Shown: piece after piece, positions 34,675-44,166 of the stretch
How the letters are laid out: every line of letters begins with the position of its first letter
Numbering within the stretch: the stretch's first letter is position 1
Assembly (NCBI RefSeq): GCF_024741135.1
Contig: NZ_JANSUY010000014.1
Span: 144,586-208,585, forward strand
Length of the DNA: 64,000 nucleotides
DNA from: Aquiflexum gelatinilyticum
Lineage (GTDB): Bacteria > Bacteroidota > Bacteroidia > Cytophagales > Cyclobacteriaceae
Direction of reading: 5' to 3'
Program-made: the position numbers and the translations under genes
The notes under the pieces: model-generated
What the model saw: only the letters and a program-made list of their open reading frames with translations
Databases searched by the model: none
What the model was told of the DNA's origin: nothing

Positions 34675-37441
34675 GCTAGCAAAATTGACCCTTCTTATCT
34701 TGGGTATGATAGTTTATGGTTTTTTGGAAGCGCAGGTAATATCAGGCAAGGTAGTGGATGAAAAGACCGGTGAAGCCCTTCCTTTTGCCAATGTTTTTAT
34801 CAACAATACCACTTTGGGAAGCACCACTGATATCGACGGGAATTTTAAAATCAGTGGTTCCCTGCCCCAAAATCCCGAAGTTGTGGCTTCTTTCATAGGG
34901 TATTTTACAAAGTACAGGAAGGTTGCTTTTGGCGGGAGAAATCAGGTTACTGTCAATTTTGAACTGACTCCAAAAGAGGACCAACTTGACGAAGTCTCTC
35001 TTTCTGCCAAAAGGGACAAAGCTTGGGAAAGGAATCTGCGCAAATTTGAGCGGGTTTTTCTCGCTGTACCGGATGACCCTTTTTTCAAAAAGAATGAAAT
35101 ACTCAATCCTTGGGTCATCGACTTTGAGGAAGGAAAAGCAGAGGGATTGGGCAGATATCTTGCTGCAAGTTCTTCGGAACCCATCACAGTGGCAAACAGA
35201 GCACTTGGCTATGAGATTGACTATCACCTTCAGGAATACCTTCAGACAAAGAATGGCTTCCAATATTATGGTCTTGTCAATTTTGGGGAAATAGAAACTC
35301 CGCCAAATGCAGATGAACAGAATTGGAATGAAAGCCGGAATTCGGCTTTTTTTGGGTCAATGAGACACCTTTTGTATTCGTTGGTACGCAATGAAGCCGA
35401 TAGTCAAGGTTTTGAAGCATTTATAGTGCAAAATATTGCATCGACACAGCGGACCAATGATTTTGATCAGGAGATAGGCAGTTCACTTTTGCCACTTCCT
35501 TTGGATTCCTTGGTAACTGCAATTTTGCCAAATGGAAATTTCATAATGGAATGGCCGGGAAATGTAGAAGTGCATTTTACCAAAAAATACTGGCCTAGCA
35601 CTTATTACACAAATAGATCTCATCCCATCTCTTGGATCAATGCGCCTAACTGTAGATTTGAAGTGGATGCCAATGGTGTCTTGATGGATCCAAGGGAGTT
35701 GATTCTTTCTGGATATGTAGCAAGGGAGCGTGTTGCAAGGTCTTTGCCTCATGATTTCAGACCGGATCTGGAAGACTTGAAGTTGTTGGCTGAGGTGGAC
35801 AGCAGTCAGATAGACCGAGATAAATGGAACAACCTCCGTGAAAAACCCTATCTGACATTTAACAAACCCTACTATTCACCGGGAGAAACAGTCTGGTTTT
35901 CTTCTAGAATGATTTATCAAAACTCAATTTTTCAAGATTCGCTTAGCAGGGTTTTGTATGTTGAGCTTCTTAATGACAATAAAGAGTCGGTATTGATAGA
36001 AAGTTTCCCGATTGCAATGGGATTAGCAAAAGGACAACTTCAGCTGCCTGCGGGAATCACACCAGGAAATTATACCATAAGGGCATATACCAATTGGATG
36101 AGAAATTTTCCAGAGACGGATTTCTTTTATAAACCGCTGCCTCTCATTAGTGAGGATAGGGAAGTATTGACATCAGAGGGAATTCTGACCTATGATCAAA
36201 GTCTTGAGGATATTTACCTGAAATTGGATACTGAAATTACAAGAGAAGAACTTTCCAACAAGGCTTCAATAGGTCTTTCCATCTTGGATTCCGACAGTAC
36301 TTTATTAGAAGGCAATTTCAGTATTTCACTGATTGATGCGGATTTGGCCACTTTCATCGGAGAGCAACATACCATTGAAACAGCAATAGACTGGATAGGA
36401 ACTGAACTCGCAGAGTATGATTTTCCGGAGGAAAAACACAATATAGAATTTGGGATTTCACTGGAAGGCTACTTTTCGGACAAAAAAAACAAACCGCTCG
36501 CAGTGCCACTGACTGTTGTTTTGGGAGAGATGGAAGATTTTGGGATTATAAAATCTGATTCAACCGGATATTTCTGGGCAACAGGACTTTCATTTACTGA
36601 TTCGGCAGAAGTTGCTATTGCTGCTTTGAACATTAACCGAAAGTCATTTGGAGAGGTGTCGATCTCTGAAAAAATAAGGCCGTCGGTGAGTGCGGATTTG
36701 CCTAAGCTTCAATTGGAAACTCGGTCAAAATCCAAAATGGGGCAACTTGATATTTTGGATGGAGATTACTTTGAGTTGGAGGAATTTGTTTTGGAAGATC
36801 AGAAAAAGGAAACCTTGGAGGACAAAAACTATGGATATGGACCCGGAGACCGGAGTATAGGATCTGAGTTTTTGGACAGATTCCCTCAACTTACTTTGGA
36901 TGGCATTGTATCCATGAACATGCCCGGTGGAGGAATGGGCAATTACAATTGGGGTCTCAATGCAGGAGAACCGCTTCTGATCATTGATGGCAACAGGTAT
37001 TTTACCGATGCAGGTGAGACGACCAATGATGTTTTGAGGACTTTTATAGCAGCAGAAGTTGAATCTGTCGAGGTCTATACATTTAATGCGGCACAATTTG
37101 GAATGGCAGGATTTGCAGGAGTCATTATGGTCAAAACAAAAAAGGGAAGTCGGAATCAAGAAAATGCCGACAGGGTTTTCAACAGCGATGAATTTCAAAT
37201 TTTTAAAATGAGAGGATATACTCCTGTCAAAGAATTCCCTGTTCAAAAAGTTGGTTCCGATATTCCCGAATCCCGGCCTACAATTTATTGGAATCCCGCA
37301 GCCCAAACAGATTCGGAGAATGAAACATTTAATTTTTCGGTCAATATCCCCAAGTCTACCAAAAATATGCTGCTGAAAATTGAAGGCATCAGCAGTGATG
37401 GCTTGCCATTTTACCGGGTGTTTGAAATTCCGGTCAATTGA
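34646..37441 (+). CDS. Secreted protein: regulatory-like, MG2-like and C-terminal plug domains (copy 2)
   Basis: 931 aa (an ATG two codons later gives 929). Signal peptide LAKLTLLILGMIVYGFLEAQ. Same order as copy 1: CarboxypepD_reg-like (VVDEKTGEALPFANVFINN), MG2-like (KPYLTFNKPYYSPGETVWF, GNYTIRAYTNWMR), C-terminal plug-like (PLLIIDGNRYFTD, FNAAQFGMAGFAGVIMVKT). About 60 bases of leader before both genes are also alike, so the duplication included the 5' region. The central regions have diverged more than the ends. Likely periplasmic or outer-membrane partner of TonB receptors or of protein-cleaving A2M-like machinery; function inferred only. Confidence 0.8.
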   Translation: MIMKFAFPNKLAKLTLLILGMIVYGFLEAQVISGKVVDEKTGEALPFANVFINNTTLGSTTDIDGNFKISGSLPQNPEVVASFIGYFTKYRKVAFGGRNQVTVNFELTPKEDQLDEVSLSAKRDKAWERNLRKFERVFLAVPDDPFFKKNEILNPWVIDFEEGKAEGLGRYLAASSSEPITVANRALGYEIDYHLQEYLQTKNGFQYYGLVNFGEIETPPNADEQNWNESRNSAFFGSMRHLLYSLVRNEADSQGFEAFIVQNIASTQRTNDFDQEIGSSLLPLPLDSLVTAILPNGNFIMEWPGNVEVHFTKKYWPSTYYTNRSHPISWINAPNCRFEVDANGVLMDPRELILSGYVARERVARSLPHDFRPDLEDLKLLAEVDSSQIDRDKWNNLREKPYLTFNKPYYSPGETVWFSSRMIYQNSIFQDSLSRVLYVELLNDNKESVLIESFPIAMGLAKGQLQLPAGITPGNYTIRAYTNWMRNFPETDFFYKPLPLISEDREVLTSEGILTYDQSLEDIYLKLDTEITREELSNKASIGLSILDSDSTLLEGNFSISLIDADLATFIGEQHTIETAIDWIGTELAEYDFPEEKHNIEFGISLEGYFSDKKNKPLAVPLTVVLGEMEDFGIIKSDSTGYFWATGLSFTDSAEVAIAALNINRKSFGEVSISEKIRPSVSADLPKLQLETRSKSKMGQLDILDGDYFELEEFVLEDQKKETLEDKNYGYGPGDRSIGSEFLDRFPQLTLDGIVSMNMPGGGMGNYNWGLNAGEPLLIIDGNRYFTDAGETTNDVLRTFIAAEVESVEVYTFNAAQFGMAGFAGVIMVKTKKGSRNQENADRVFNSDEFQIFKMRGYTPVKEFPVQKVGSDIPESRPTIYWNPAAQTDSENETFNFSVNIPKSTKNMLLKIEGISSDGLPFYRVFEIPVN

Positions 37442-37600
37442 TTACTGATCCTACCTATTTGGTATTTATTTAACTTTTATCGGTTTCTCAATTATCCTTA
37501 AATACCTTTATCTATCGTTAATTTTTGTCAACAACCACAATAAAATTGGCTCGTTAGAACATTAAATATTATTTTTCCAACACCATTGACTACCACAACC

Positions 37601-40258
37601 ATGAGCCTTACCAAACGATTTTTAAAACCAATCTTTTTGTGTTTTTTCCTCCTCGCTTTTATAATCGAGGGCAATGCCCAAGGGATCAGAGGGAAAGTCA
37701 CTTCAAAATCCGGGGAAGTGCTTCCGTTTGCTTCCATCTACGTCCGGAACCTAGGAGACGGCGTTCCGACCAACCAAAATGGGGAATATGAATTCCGCCT
37801 CAAAAAAGGGGTTTATGATGTACTAGCCCAATACTTGGGCTTTGCCTCTGAAGTCAAAACAGTAGTCGTTTTGGAGGATTGGGTGGAATTGAATTTCGAA
37901 TTGGATGAGCAGGTCTATGCTTTACAGGAAGTCACAGTCAAGACCAAGCAGGAAGATCCGGCTTTGACTATTATGCGGAAAGCTATCTCAAAAGCTAAAT
38001 TTCACAGGCTTCAGGTTCAGGAATACAGTATGATGGTTTACCTCAAAGGTACAGGCCAATTGACAGATGTTCCATTTTTCATGAAAAAAGAAATGGAAAA
38101 AGAAGGCGTCAAACTTAATGAGGCCTACACCACAGAGTCCGTTTCGCAGATCACCTTCAAGCAACCCAATACAGTGGAGGAGAAAGTTATCAGCATCCGC
38201 ACCAACGGAGAAAACAATTCCACTTCCCCCGCACCATACATTGCTACAAGCTTTTACAATGCCAAAATCAATGAGGCAGTAACTCCCCTTGCACCATCTG
38301 CCTTTGCCTACTACCAATTCAAATATGAAGGTTCTTTTGTAGAAAACGGCGTCATGATCAATAGGATCAAAGTGACGCCAAGGTCAAGAGGGGAGAGGGT
38401 TTTTGAAGGGTACATCTATATTATTGAAGACCTTTGGGCTATTCACTCCCTGGATCTGACGACATCTTTGCTTGGGTTTTCTATTGGAGTCAAGCAGATT
38501 TACCAGCCTGTTGCCGAGAATGTCTGGATGCCTTCGACCCATACCTATACTTTTGGAGGGAAGTTTTTTGGTTTTGCAGGGGAATACAAATACCTAGCTT
38601 CCACCCGCGACTACAAAGTGACACTCAACCCTGACATGATTGCCGAGACAGAAATCATTGACGAGAAAGTCACAGAAGTACCAAAGGATGTCACTGCTTT
38701 CAAAAAAAGCGTGTCAAGTTTGGAGCAAATGGCCCAAGCGGATAAAATGACACGAAAAGATTTCAGGAAGCTTGTCAATGAATATGAAAAAGAAGAATTA
38801 AAACAAAGCAAAGAAGCGGAGGTAGTTTCAAACAGGAATTATACCATCGATTCTTTGGCAAAAAAAAGAGATTTGAGCTATTGGGACAGTATCCGTCCGG
38901 TGAAGTTGACTGAAAAAGAAATCCGGGGCTACCAAAGGGATGATAGCTTGGCAGTGGTTGAAGCCGCCAAAGTCAGTGAGGTGGACAGCGTTGCCAAAAA
39001 GGCTAGACGAGGATTCAAGCCTGGAGAAATCCTGACGGGAGGATCCTATTCCTTCGGCAAAGGCAGGTCGGCAGGTTTTCACACCAACCTGACAAAAATC
39101 TCCTTCAACACGGTGGAAGGTTTCAAATTCGGACTTTCGGGCTTTTATAGGATTGAAAAAAGTACCAAAATGGCAGATTCAGTGACGATGCATCGCCGGA
39201 CGTGGAATTTCAGACCTGAAGTACGATATGGTTTTTCCAGCGACCAACTCTATGGAACGCTTGATATCCGTAGGTCGGTCAACAAAGGCAGGCCGGGATA
39301 TACGGTTGGGTTGACGGGAGGACAATATATCTTCCAGTTCAATGGTGATAACCCCATTTCCGAGCAAGTCAACATGGCTTATTCTCTGCTTTTCAGGCAA
39401 AATTACATGAAGCTTTACGAGCAATCATTTCTGAAAGGATATTATAGCCATAGGTTTACAGATGCCGTCACTTTCCGCACCAATGTAACTTATGCTTACC
39501 GAAGGGAATTGTTCAATAATTCTGATGTCAGCCTTTGGAAGCGGGCTGAACGGGAATATACGCCAAACCGTCCTGTCAATATCGAAGCAGATCCCATAGC
39601 ATTTGAAAACCATCACGCCTTGATCTGGACCAATAACCTTGAATGGCGTCCTGGATTGAAATACTATGTCAGAAATGGCAGAAAAAACCCATTGTACGAA
39701 TCTGCCCCTTTAGTCAATTTCCGGTATACCAAAGCAATTCCGGGAGTTTTCAACAATCCTATGGCTTCCAAATTTGATTTTGTGGAGGCAAGTATTGAGC
39801 ATTTCTTCAATTTTGGGGTGAGCGGCAAATTGGATTTCAATGTCAATGCTGGGGCATTCTTAAACAATGACCGAGTGTATTTCATGGATTTCAAACATTT
39901 TGGCGGTAACAGAACCATCTTTGCCAATATGGGAGTGGCGGCCAATTACAGGTTTTTGGATTACTACCAATATAGCACCCAGACCCAGTATGTCAGCGGG
40001 ATTGTACATTACCAGTTCAGGAAGTTTTTGCTGACCCAGTTACCGATGTTGCGGTTTTCAGGTGTGAGAGAAAATATATTTTTCAATTACCTCAAAACCC
40101 AGAATTCCCCCCATTATTGGGAAGTCGGTTACTCTTTAGATAATCTCTTCAGGATCTTCAGGGTAGAAATGGGTGCCGGCTTCGAAAACAGCAATTACCA
40201 AAGAGGAGGATTCCGGTTTGGCATTGCCAGCTTTATTAATGTGAATTTTGAGGATTAA
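37601..40258 (+). CDS. DUF5686 outer-membrane protein with CarboxypepD_reg-like domain
   Basis: 885 aa from the ATG at 37601; TTG at 37586 would add five residues. Signal peptide KPIFLCFFLLAFIIEGNAQ. Residues about 30-115 form the regulatory-like beta domain (IRGKVTSKSGEVLPFASIYVR). The DUF5686 body follows (ALTIMRKAISKAKFHRLQVQ, QEYSMMVYLKGTGQLTDVPF) and the C-terminal half is a beta-barrel ending RFGIASFINVNFED. It is typical of Bacteroidota outer membranes. It follows copy 2 after 159 bases on the same strand and may share its transcript; no terminator is evident. Confidence 0.85.
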   Translation: MSLTKRFLKPIFLCFFLLAFIIEGNAQGIRGKVTSKSGEVLPFASIYVRNLGDGVPTNQNGEYEFRLKKGVYDVLAQYLGFASEVKTVVVLEDWVELNFELDEQVYALQEVTVKTKQEDPALTIMRKAISKAKFHRLQVQEYSMMVYLKGTGQLTDVPFFMKKEMEKEGVKLNEAYTTESVSQITFKQPNTVEEKVISIRTNGENNSTSPAPYIATSFYNAKINEAVTPLAPSAFAYYQFKYEGSFVENGVMINRIKVTPRSRGERVFEGYIYIIEDLWAIHSLDLTTSLLGFSIGVKQIYQPVAENVWMPSTHTYTFGGKFFGFAGEYKYLASTRDYKVTLNPDMIAETEIIDEKVTEVPKDVTAFKKSVSSLEQMAQADKMTRKDFRKLVNEYEKEELKQSKEAEVVSNRNYTIDSLAKKRDLSYWDSIRPVKLTEKEIRGYQRDDSLAVVEAAKVSEVDSVAKKARRGFKPGEILTGGSYSFGKGRSAGFHTNLTKISFNTVEGFKFGLSGFYRIEKSTKMADSVTMHRRTWNFRPEVRYGFSSDQLYGTLDIRRSVNKGRPGYTVGLTGGQYIFQFNGDNPISEQVNMAYSLLFRQNYMKLYEQSFLKGYYSHRFTDAVTFRTNVTYAYRRELFNNSDVSLWKRAEREYTPNRPVNIEADPIAFENHHALIWTNNLEWRPGLKYYVRNGRKNPLYESAPLVNFRYTKAIPGVFNNPMASKFDFVEASIEHFFNFGVSGKLDFNVNAGAFLNNDRVYFMDFKHFGGNRTIFANMGVAANYRFLDYYQYSTQTQYVSGIVHYQFRKFLLTQLPMLRFSGVRENIFFNYLKTQNSPHYWEVGYSLDNLFRIFRVEMGAGFENSNYQRGGFRFGIASFINVNFED

Positions 40259-40711
40259 ATCTCCTAAGTAAGAGGTTATGTTTTCTAGAATTTGATATTG
40301 GGATATTAAGATATTAGGATATTGTTTTTGAATCCATCGCTTCATTGAAAAATAAATATTTTCAAATAGTGGAATCAATAATTCGGGGTTTCCCTCCTCC
40401 TGGAAGGAGTGGTCTGTAGTTCGTGGACTGTCGACCTTATTAACCTTTAACCAAATTACCAAATAACCCTTTCACCCAACCTTATAACTTTTCAACCTTC
40501 CAACTTTTTATCCCATTAACCCATTAACCAATCCCAAATTTTGATTTTACCGCAAAGCCTTCTATATTGGCAGCTGTAAGGTTTAATATCAATAAAGATG
40601 AATAACCTTTGGTTATTTCACTTTCATCGGGGCTTCTTAGAAGCCTTTTTTGGTTTATAGACTTTGATTAAGCCATGACAAGTCATTAATTTAGCCACCC
40701 AAATCCCACAC
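40259..40711. repeat. Composite low-complexity spacer before gldA
   Basis: 453 bp holding several repeat words in a row: GATATTGGGATATTAAGATATTAGGATATT-type units (40292-40322), an inverted GTCTGTAGTTCGTGGACTGTC-type hairpin (40412-40432), AACCAAATTACCAAATAACC (40447-40467), CAACCTTATAACTTTTCAACCTTCC (40478-40503) and CCCATTAACCCATTAACC (40512-40529). The same words are scattered elsewhere in intergenic DNA of this window. No gene. The TAATTTAG box at about 40686 is a possible gldA promoter element. Confidence 0.65.
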
Positions 40712-41617
40712 ATGTCATTAGAAGTAAACAGGCTGACAAAAACCTACGGTTCCCAAAAGGCGCTGGATGAGGTATCTTTTGTGGCAGAAAAGGGAGAGGT
40801 TCTGGGTTTTTTGGGTCCTAACGGCGCCGGCAAATCCACCACCATGAAAATTGCCACCGGATTTATTTTGCCCGATCAGGGCGATGTCCTTGTCAATGGA
40901 CTCTCCGTCCTTCAGAATCCCAAAGAAGTCAGCCGCTTGGTCGGTTATCTGCCCGAACACAATCCACTTTACCATGACATGTACATTCGGGAGTTTTTGG
41001 ATTTTATCGGGGGACTATACGGCCTAAAGGGAAATATCCTGAAAAACAGGATTGAAGAACTGATTCCGCTTTGCGGACTGGAAGTCGAAGCCCACAAGAA
41101 AATCTCCCAACTTTCCAAAGGATACAGACAGCGGGTTGGCTTGGCAAAAGCCCTGATCCATGATCCGGAAGTGATTATTCTCGATGAACCCACCACAGGC
41201 CTCGATCCCAACCAACTTGTTGAGATAAGGAAACTGATCAAAAATATCAGCGCAAACAAAACGTTGATCCTCAGTACCCACATCATGCAGGAAGTGGAAG
41301 CCATCTGTGACAAAGTGGTCATCATATCCAAAGGGAAAATCGTTGCTTCGGACCTTTTGAAAAACCTAAAATCCGAAGCAGGCAAATCAGTTTTGATATT
41401 GGAAACAGAGGAAACCCTTTTGTTGGAATGGTTTGCGCCCATAGGCGAAATCACTTTTATCAACTCCAATAAAGCCATTCAGCTTCAGGTGAAAGATGCC
41501 GCTGTTGCAAGAAAAGAATTACTTCAAATCCTTCAGGAAAGGAATCTGACACTCGTCAGCATTCAGCTAAAGGAAAAGAACCTCGAATCTATTTTTCACC
41601 AAATCACCCAAAGCTAA
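40712..41617 (+). CDS. gldA: Gliding motility ABC transporter ATP-binding protein
   Basis: 301 aa. Walker A GPNGAGKSTT, signature LSKGYRQRVGLAKAL, Walker B VIILDEPTTGLDP and the H-loop (LSTHIMQEVE) are complete. The C-terminal ~80 residues are the GldA/NatA-type extension. With gldF and gldG immediately downstream (4-base gap, then an ATGA overlap) this is the ABC transporter first found as needed for gliding in Flavobacterium. It may support assembly of the gliding/T9SS machinery; presence does not prove that this strain glides. Confidence 0.9.
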   Translation: MSLEVNRLTKTYGSQKALDEVSFVAEKGEVLGFLGPNGAGKSTTMKIATGFILPDQGDVLVNGLSVLQNPKEVSRLVGYLPEHNPLYHDMYIREFLDFIGGLYGLKGNILKNRIEELIPLCGLEVEAHKKISQLSKGYRQRVGLAKALIHDPEVIILDEPTTGLDPNQLVEIRKLIKNISANKTLILSTHIMQEVEAICDKVVIISKGKIVASDLLKNLKSEAGKSVLILETEETLLLEWFAPIGEITFINSNKAIQLQVKDAAVARKELLQILQERNLTLVSIQLKEKNLESIFHQITQS

Positions 41618-41621
41618 GCCG

Positions 41622-42344
41622 ATGCGCGCACTGTATTGGAAGGAAGTCAACGGATTTTTCAGTAACCTGAGCGGTTACCTGATCCTTGGGGTCTTTTTGG
41701 TTTCGTTGGGTTTGATCGTTTGGGTATTTCCTGACACTTCCGTGTTGGAATATGGTTTTGCAGACTTGGAGCCCTTATTCGTGTACACTCCTTATGTTTT
41801 CACATTCCTTGTTCCGGCCATTACCATGAAGATGATTGCCGAGGAAAGGAAGTCCGGAACATGGGAAATCCTCATGACTTCCCCGCTTTCCATTCCCAAA
41901 ATCATTGTTGCCAAATATGCTGCTGCCCTGACTTTGATCGTGGTGGCTTTGCTTCCCACCTTGGTTTACTACTACAGTGTCGTTCAGTTGGGTGATCCTG
42001 TGGGAAATATTGACCATGCAGGTTTCTTTGGTTCATGGATCGGATTGGTGTTTATAGGGGCGGTTTTTGCATCTATCGGGATATTGGGATCGGCCCTGAC
42101 TTCCCATCAGATCGTGGCATTTATTCTGGGAGTTTTTATTTCATTCCTGCTTTATTTTGGGCTGACGGCCTTGGTTCAGCTTCAGGTGATGAGTCCGTTT
42201 GCTTTGTTTTTGGAAGAAATCAGCCTGAGTTATCATTACCAAAGTATGAGTCGGGGGGTGATTGACGCACAGAATATTGCTTATTTTCTTTCCGTGATTG
42301 TATTGATGTTGGGTTTGACGGGAATTTTAATCCGTAGAAAATGA
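41622..42344 (+). CDS. gldF: Gliding motility ABC transporter permease
   Basis: 240 aa, six hydrophobic segments (about 16-37, 55-73, 96-116, 138-160, 165-185, 215-236). FVYTPYVFTFLVPAITMKMIAEERKSGTWEILMTSPLS is the ABC-2 permease signature. It couples to GldA. The stop overlaps the gldG start at 42341-42344, so the three proteins are made in fixed ratio. Assigned from family pattern and context. Confidence 0.9.
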   Translation: MRALYWKEVNGFFSNLSGYLILGVFLVSLGLIVWVFPDTSVLEYGFADLEPLFVYTPYVFTFLVPAITMKMIAEERKSGTWEILMTSPLSIPKIIVAKYAAALTLIVVALLPTLVYYYSVVQLGDPVGNIDHAGFFGSWIGLVFIGAVFASIGILGSALTSHQIVAFILGVFISFLLYFGLTALVQLQVMSPFALFLEEISLSYHYQSMSRGVIDAQNIAYFLSVIVLMLGLTGILIRRK

Positions 42345-44029
42345 AGAAATCCGCCAACATATCGCTTATCAAAAATCTTGGAATCATTGCCGGTATTCTG
42401 GTTTTGATTTGGGTTTTGGCGACATTGGTTCCTTATCGAATTGACTTGACTTCGGACAAAAGGTATTCCCTCCATCCTGCGACCGTCGAGGTTTTGGAAT
42501 CTTTGGAAGAACCTTTGGAAGTGGAAATATTACTTACCGGTAATCTCCCCGGCGGCATGAGGAGGCTTCAGCGCTCAATCGAGGAGACGATCAGAACATT
42601 CAATGCTTACAGCAGCGAAAAAATTACTTTTTATTATCAGGATCCCTTGGCTTTGCCAAAAGAGGAACAAGAAGACTATATCGTAGGATTGTCAGAATAC
42701 GGCATCAATCCTACCAACCTGTATGTCAATGAAGACGGGGGACAAAAATCCAAACTCATTTTTCCCGGGGTCATCATTCGCAATGCTGAATTTGAGACAG
42801 GTTCGCTGCTTCTCCGCGGAGAAATGGGAATGGGACCTGATCAGGTGCTCAACCAATCTGTGGAAAATCTTGAATTTGAATTGATCAACGGAATCCGAAA
42901 ACTGATCAGCAAACAGGCTTTTGAAATCGGACTTGCCATGGGTCAGGGGGAGTTGGCAGCGGATGAAGGTTTTGGTATAGTGGAGGCGTTGGCAGATAAT
43001 TATGAGGTGTACAAAGTACCCTTGGAGCAGGCAAAAAAACCTTCAGATCTTGACCCTTTCAAAATAATGATCGTTTCGGGGCCAAAGGAAAAATACACAG
43101 AAACGGAAATTTATCTCCTCGACCAATACCTCATGAATGGGGGAAACATCATTTTTCTGATTGATGCCTTGGCTTATGACATGGCGCAGGCTGGCGGAGA
43201 AGGTACGGTGGCCATGCCTTTTGAAAATGGTCTGGACCAGTTGCTCTTCAGGTATGGCGTCAGGGTCAACAAAGATTTGATTCAGGACATGAATTTTGGT
43301 CGCTATCCTGTCATGGCAGGTAATTTTGGAGATCAGCAACAGTTGGTGCCATTGGCTTGGCCGTTTTTTGTTTTGGCAGGGAAGATGGCTCCACACCCCA
43401 TCACCAAAGGATTGGATCAGGTGATGTTTAAGTTTTCAAGTTCTTTGGATACGGTAAAGGCAGATGGCGTTAAAAAAACCCCTTTGATTTTCAGTTCGGA
43501 TTTTTCCAAAAAATCCCCTGCACCGGTAAGATTGGCTTTTGTAGATATGGAAAATGAGCCTGACCTCAATGAATTTGGATTGAAGAATCTTCCTTTGCTA
43601 TACTTACTGGAAGGAAATTTTACTTCATTTTTCAAAAATAGGTTTCTACCTGATGCTGCCGACAAAACGGGTTTCAAGGAATCTGGATCTCAAGGGAAAG
43701 TCATTGTTGCCGGAACGGGCAGTCTTTTCCAAAGCGATCTCACTCCCACAGATGGAAATCCTCTGCCTTTGGGACAAGATCCATTTAGCAATGTGCAGTA
43801 TGCCAACCGTCAGCTTCTATTGAATGCGATCAGTTATCTTGTAGAACCTGAGGGTATTATTGCCACCAGGACCAAACAGTTTCAGATCCGCCCTCTCAAC
43901 AAAATCAAGGTGCAAAACGAGAAATCAAAATGGCAGGTAATCAACATTCTTGTACCTGTGGTTTTATTCTCGATCTTGGGGATGGTTTGGATCAGCGTCA
44001 AAAAGCGGACATTTTCCAAAAGAAGTTGA
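42341..44029 (+). CDS. gldG: Gliding motility-associated substrate-binding protein
   Basis: 562 aa. A membrane anchor near the N-terminus (NLGIIAGILVLIWVLATLV), a large periplasmic GldG/ABC-type_uncharacterised domain (FEIGLAMGQGELAADEGFG, IMIVSGPKEKYTETEIYLLDQYLMNGG) and a C-terminal membrane helix (WQVINILVPVVLFSILGMVWI). Third gene of gldAFG, ATGA-coupled to gldF. dnaN follows after 137 bases, in the same direction but probably from its own promoter. Confidence 0.9.
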   Translation: MKKSANISLIKNLGIIAGILVLIWVLATLVPYRIDLTSDKRYSLHPATVEVLESLEEPLEVEILLTGNLPGGMRRLQRSIEETIRTFNAYSSEKITFYYQDPLALPKEEQEDYIVGLSEYGINPTNLYVNEDGGQKSKLIFPGVIIRNAEFETGSLLLRGEMGMGPDQVLNQSVENLEFELINGIRKLISKQAFEIGLAMGQGELAADEGFGIVEALADNYEVYKVPLEQAKKPSDLDPFKIMIVSGPKEKYTETEIYLLDQYLMNGGNIIFLIDALAYDMAQAGGEGTVAMPFENGLDQLLFRYGVRVNKDLIQDMNFGRYPVMAGNFGDQQQLVPLAWPFFVLAGKMAPHPITKGLDQVMFKFSSSLDTVKADGVKKTPLIFSSDFSKKSPAPVRLAFVDMENEPDLNEFGLKNLPLLYLLEGNFTSFFKNRFLPDAADKTGFKESGSQGKVIVAGTGSLFQSDLTPTDGNPLPLGQDPFSNVQYANRQLLLNAISYLVEPEGIIATRTKQFQIRPLNKIKVQNEKSKWQVINILVPVVLFSILGMVWISVKKRTFSKRS

Positions 44030-44166
44030 AATTCAAAAAACATTTGGTAAAATATCCTTCAAGCCTCTGATTTTTTTACTCTAAAGTGTAAGTCAAGGGC
44101 AGCTTTTATAATTTTATTTATAAATTTACCATGTTCAATAAAAAACGAAAATAAAGACCCTCCCAT

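Noticed and set aside
31689..37441. The two large paralogues as TonB receptors or SusC proteins
   Set aside because: They have the regulatory-like and plug-like domains but the plug is at the C-terminus and no barrel follows.
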